A stretch of DNA of 7,848 nucleotides from the NCBI GenBank assembly GCA_000436915.1, contig HF994040.1, positions 1 to 7,848 of the forward strand, read 5' to 3'. This DNA is from Prevotella sp. CAG:1092 (GTDB lineage Bacteria; Bacteroidota; Bacteroidia; Bacteroidales; Bacteroidaceae). How positions within the stretch are numbered: the first letter of the stretch is position 1; every line of letters starts with the position of its first letter. The notes under the pieces are model-generated. The model saw only the letters and a list, made by a program, of their open reading frames with translations. It was not told the origin of the DNA and ran no database searches. Positions 6,454-7,848 of the stretch are shown here, piece after piece. The translations under genes and the position numbers were made by a program.

Positions 6454-7848
6454 ATGAAAATGAAAGAAATCCTTCCGATGTTGCTTATGATAGCAGCACC
6501 AAGCATTGGCTCAGCGCAGTCGAATGCAGGAATTAAGATGGAAAACATGGACAAGGCAGCAAAGCCTGCCGACGACTTCTACAAGTATGCTTGTGGTGGT
6601 TGGCAGAAGTTGCATCCTCTGCCAGGTGCATTCTCACGCTTTGGTTCGTTCGACCAGTTGCAGGAAGACAACAACCAGCGCATCAACGACATCATTGCAA
6701 GTCTTACTAAGAAGACTTTCAAAGAGGGCACTGTAGAGCGCAAACTTAGCGACTTGTATAAGCTCGCTATGGACAGCGTGCGTCGCGACAAAGAGGGTGC
6801 TTCGCCTGTACAGCCTTTGATGAAAGAGATTGAGCAGGCTCAGACCATCGACGCTCTTCGCGCTTTGCAGCTCAAATATGCTGATATGGGCTACGGTCTT
6901 CCTTATGGCTACTACTTTGGCTCAGACGAGAAGAATGCTTCAATGAACATCCTTTCGTTGGTTCAGAGCGGTCTAACCCTTGGCGAAAAGGAATATTATC
7001 TTGAGAACGATGAGGCTACAACAGAAATCCGCAACGCTTTCAAGAAGCACATCTCTAAGATGTTCCAACTCTACGGCTTCTCAGAGGCTCAGGCACAGGA
7101 GAATGCTAACCTCATCATGCGCTATGAGACTACATTGGCTCTCGTTTCTAAGAACAATACAGAGCTTCGTGATGTAGAGGCTAACTACAACAAGATGACC
7201 ATCAAGGAGTTTGAGTCTAACTATCCTCATATCGGTCTTACCAAGCAGCTCAAGGCTGAAGGCATTGCCGACAACTGCTTCGCAGAACTCGTAGTTGGTC
7301 AGCCAGACTTCTTCGCAGGCGTAGATAAGCTCATCGCTACACAGAGCGCAGCAGAGCTCAAGGCTTATATTGAGTGGAACGTAATCTGCAGTTCTGCATC
7401 TTATCTTAGCAACGAGATCGTAAGCGCTAACTTCGATTTCTATGGCAAGACAATGAGCGGACGTACCGAGATGTTGCCTCTCTGGAAGCGTGCTACATCA
7501 CAGGTAGACGGCGTTTTGGGTGAGTCTCTTGGCAAGATGTATTGCAAGAAGTATTTCCCTGCAAAGTCTAAGGCTCGTATGGAGCAGTTGGTGAAGAACC
7601 TTCAGGCAAGTTTGGCTGAACGCATCAAGGCACAAGACTGGATGAGCGAGGCTACCAAGGCTGCCGCTCTCGACAAGCTCGCTGCTTTCTATGTAAAGAT
7701 TGGATATCCTAACAAGTGGAAGGATGTTTCAGCTCTTACCATCGACCCTAAGAAGTCATACTACGACAATATCCTTGAGTGCAGAAAGTTCTGGAACAAG
7801 TTCTCTATCGAGTCAAAGGCTGGTAAGCCTGTTGACCGCGACGAGTGG
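6454..7848 (+). CDS. M13 (neprilysin/PepO-like) metallopeptidase, N-terminal part, cut by window end
   Basis: An open frame runs 465 codons to the window edge with no stop. The start at 6454 gives a signal peptide: MKMK, then a hydrophobic stretch LPMLLMIAA, with a likely cleavage after GSA or GSAQ near residues 21-22. There is no lipobox cysteine, so the protein is probably periplasmic or secreted. Motifs of the Peptidase_M13 N-terminal domain are visible, including PADDFYKYACGGWQK (about 38-52) and GLTLGEKEYYLEN, typical of the family's substrate-cavity lobe. The zinc site (HExxH and a downstream ExxxD) would lie beyond the edge; family members are about 670-680 residues, so roughly a third is missing. 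Catalytic competence therefore cannot be judged. The gene follows the ABC-F stop by 40 bp with no terminator or TAnnTTTG element between, so co-transcription is likely. Such enzymes cleave peptides; the substrate here is unknown. Confidence 0.92.
   Translation, partial: MKMKEILPMLLMIAAPSIGSAQSNAGIKMENMDKAAKPADDFYKYACGGWQKLHPLPGAFSRFGSFDQLQEDNNQRINDIIASLTKKTFKEGTVERKLSDLYKLAMDSVRRDKEGASPVQPLMKEIEQAQTIDALRALQLKYADMGYGLPYGYYFGSDEKNASMNILSLVQSGLTLGEKEYYLENDEATTEIRNAFKKHISKMFQLYGFSEAQAQENANLIMRYETTLALVSKNNTELRDVEANYNKMTIKEFESNYPHIGLTKQLKAEGIADNCFAELVVGQPDFFAGVDKLIATQSAAELKAYIEWNVICSSASYLSNEIVSANFDFYGKTMSGRTEMLPLWKRATSQVDGVLGESLGKMYCKKYFPAKSKARMEQLVKNLQASLAERIKAQDWMSEATKAAALDKLAAFYVKIGYPNKWKDVSALTIDPKKSYYDNILECRKFWNKFSIESKAGKPVDRDEW

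Overview
The window reads as a chromosomal segment from a Bacteroidota bacterium, most likely Prevotella-like. The evidence is two promoters with the Bacteroidota-type -7 element TAnnTTTG, one of them with a -33 TTTG at ideal spacing, the lack of usable Shine-Dalgarno sequences before the starts, and protein sequences resembling Bacteroidota orthologues. The genus is inferred from recalled family resemblance, not from a search.

Layout, left to right. Positions 1-570 hold no convincing gene but carry a four-unit, 22-bp tandem array of palindromic sites (183-270) and a likely tnaA promoter. Positions 571-1950 (+) encode tryptophanase TnaA, followed by a strong hairpin terminator (about 1958-2012). 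Positions 2017-2112 carry a degenerate 16-bp tandem repeat that runs into the 3' end of the next gene. Positions 2093-4264 (-) encode a Tex-family S1 RNA-binding protein that converges on tnaA. A 160-bp divergent promoter region (4265-4424) follows, then an ABC-F ATPase (4425-6413, +). A signal-peptide-bearing M13 metallopeptidase (6454 to the window end, +) is cut by the edge before its zinc site; it follows the ABC-F gene by 40 bp and is probably co-transcribed with it.

These genes do not form one pathway. TnaA degrades tryptophan to indole, pyruvate and ammonia. Tex and the ABC-F protein are cytoplasmic nucleic-acid or ribosome-associated housekeeping factors, and the M13 enzyme is an exported peptidase. 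No mobile-element gene, CRISPR array, tRNA or rRNA was recognised. I did not find a clear undescribed multi-gene system. The parts most worth a second look are non-coding: the palindromic array upstream of tnaA and the 16-bp repeat that appears to have reshaped the C-terminus of tex.
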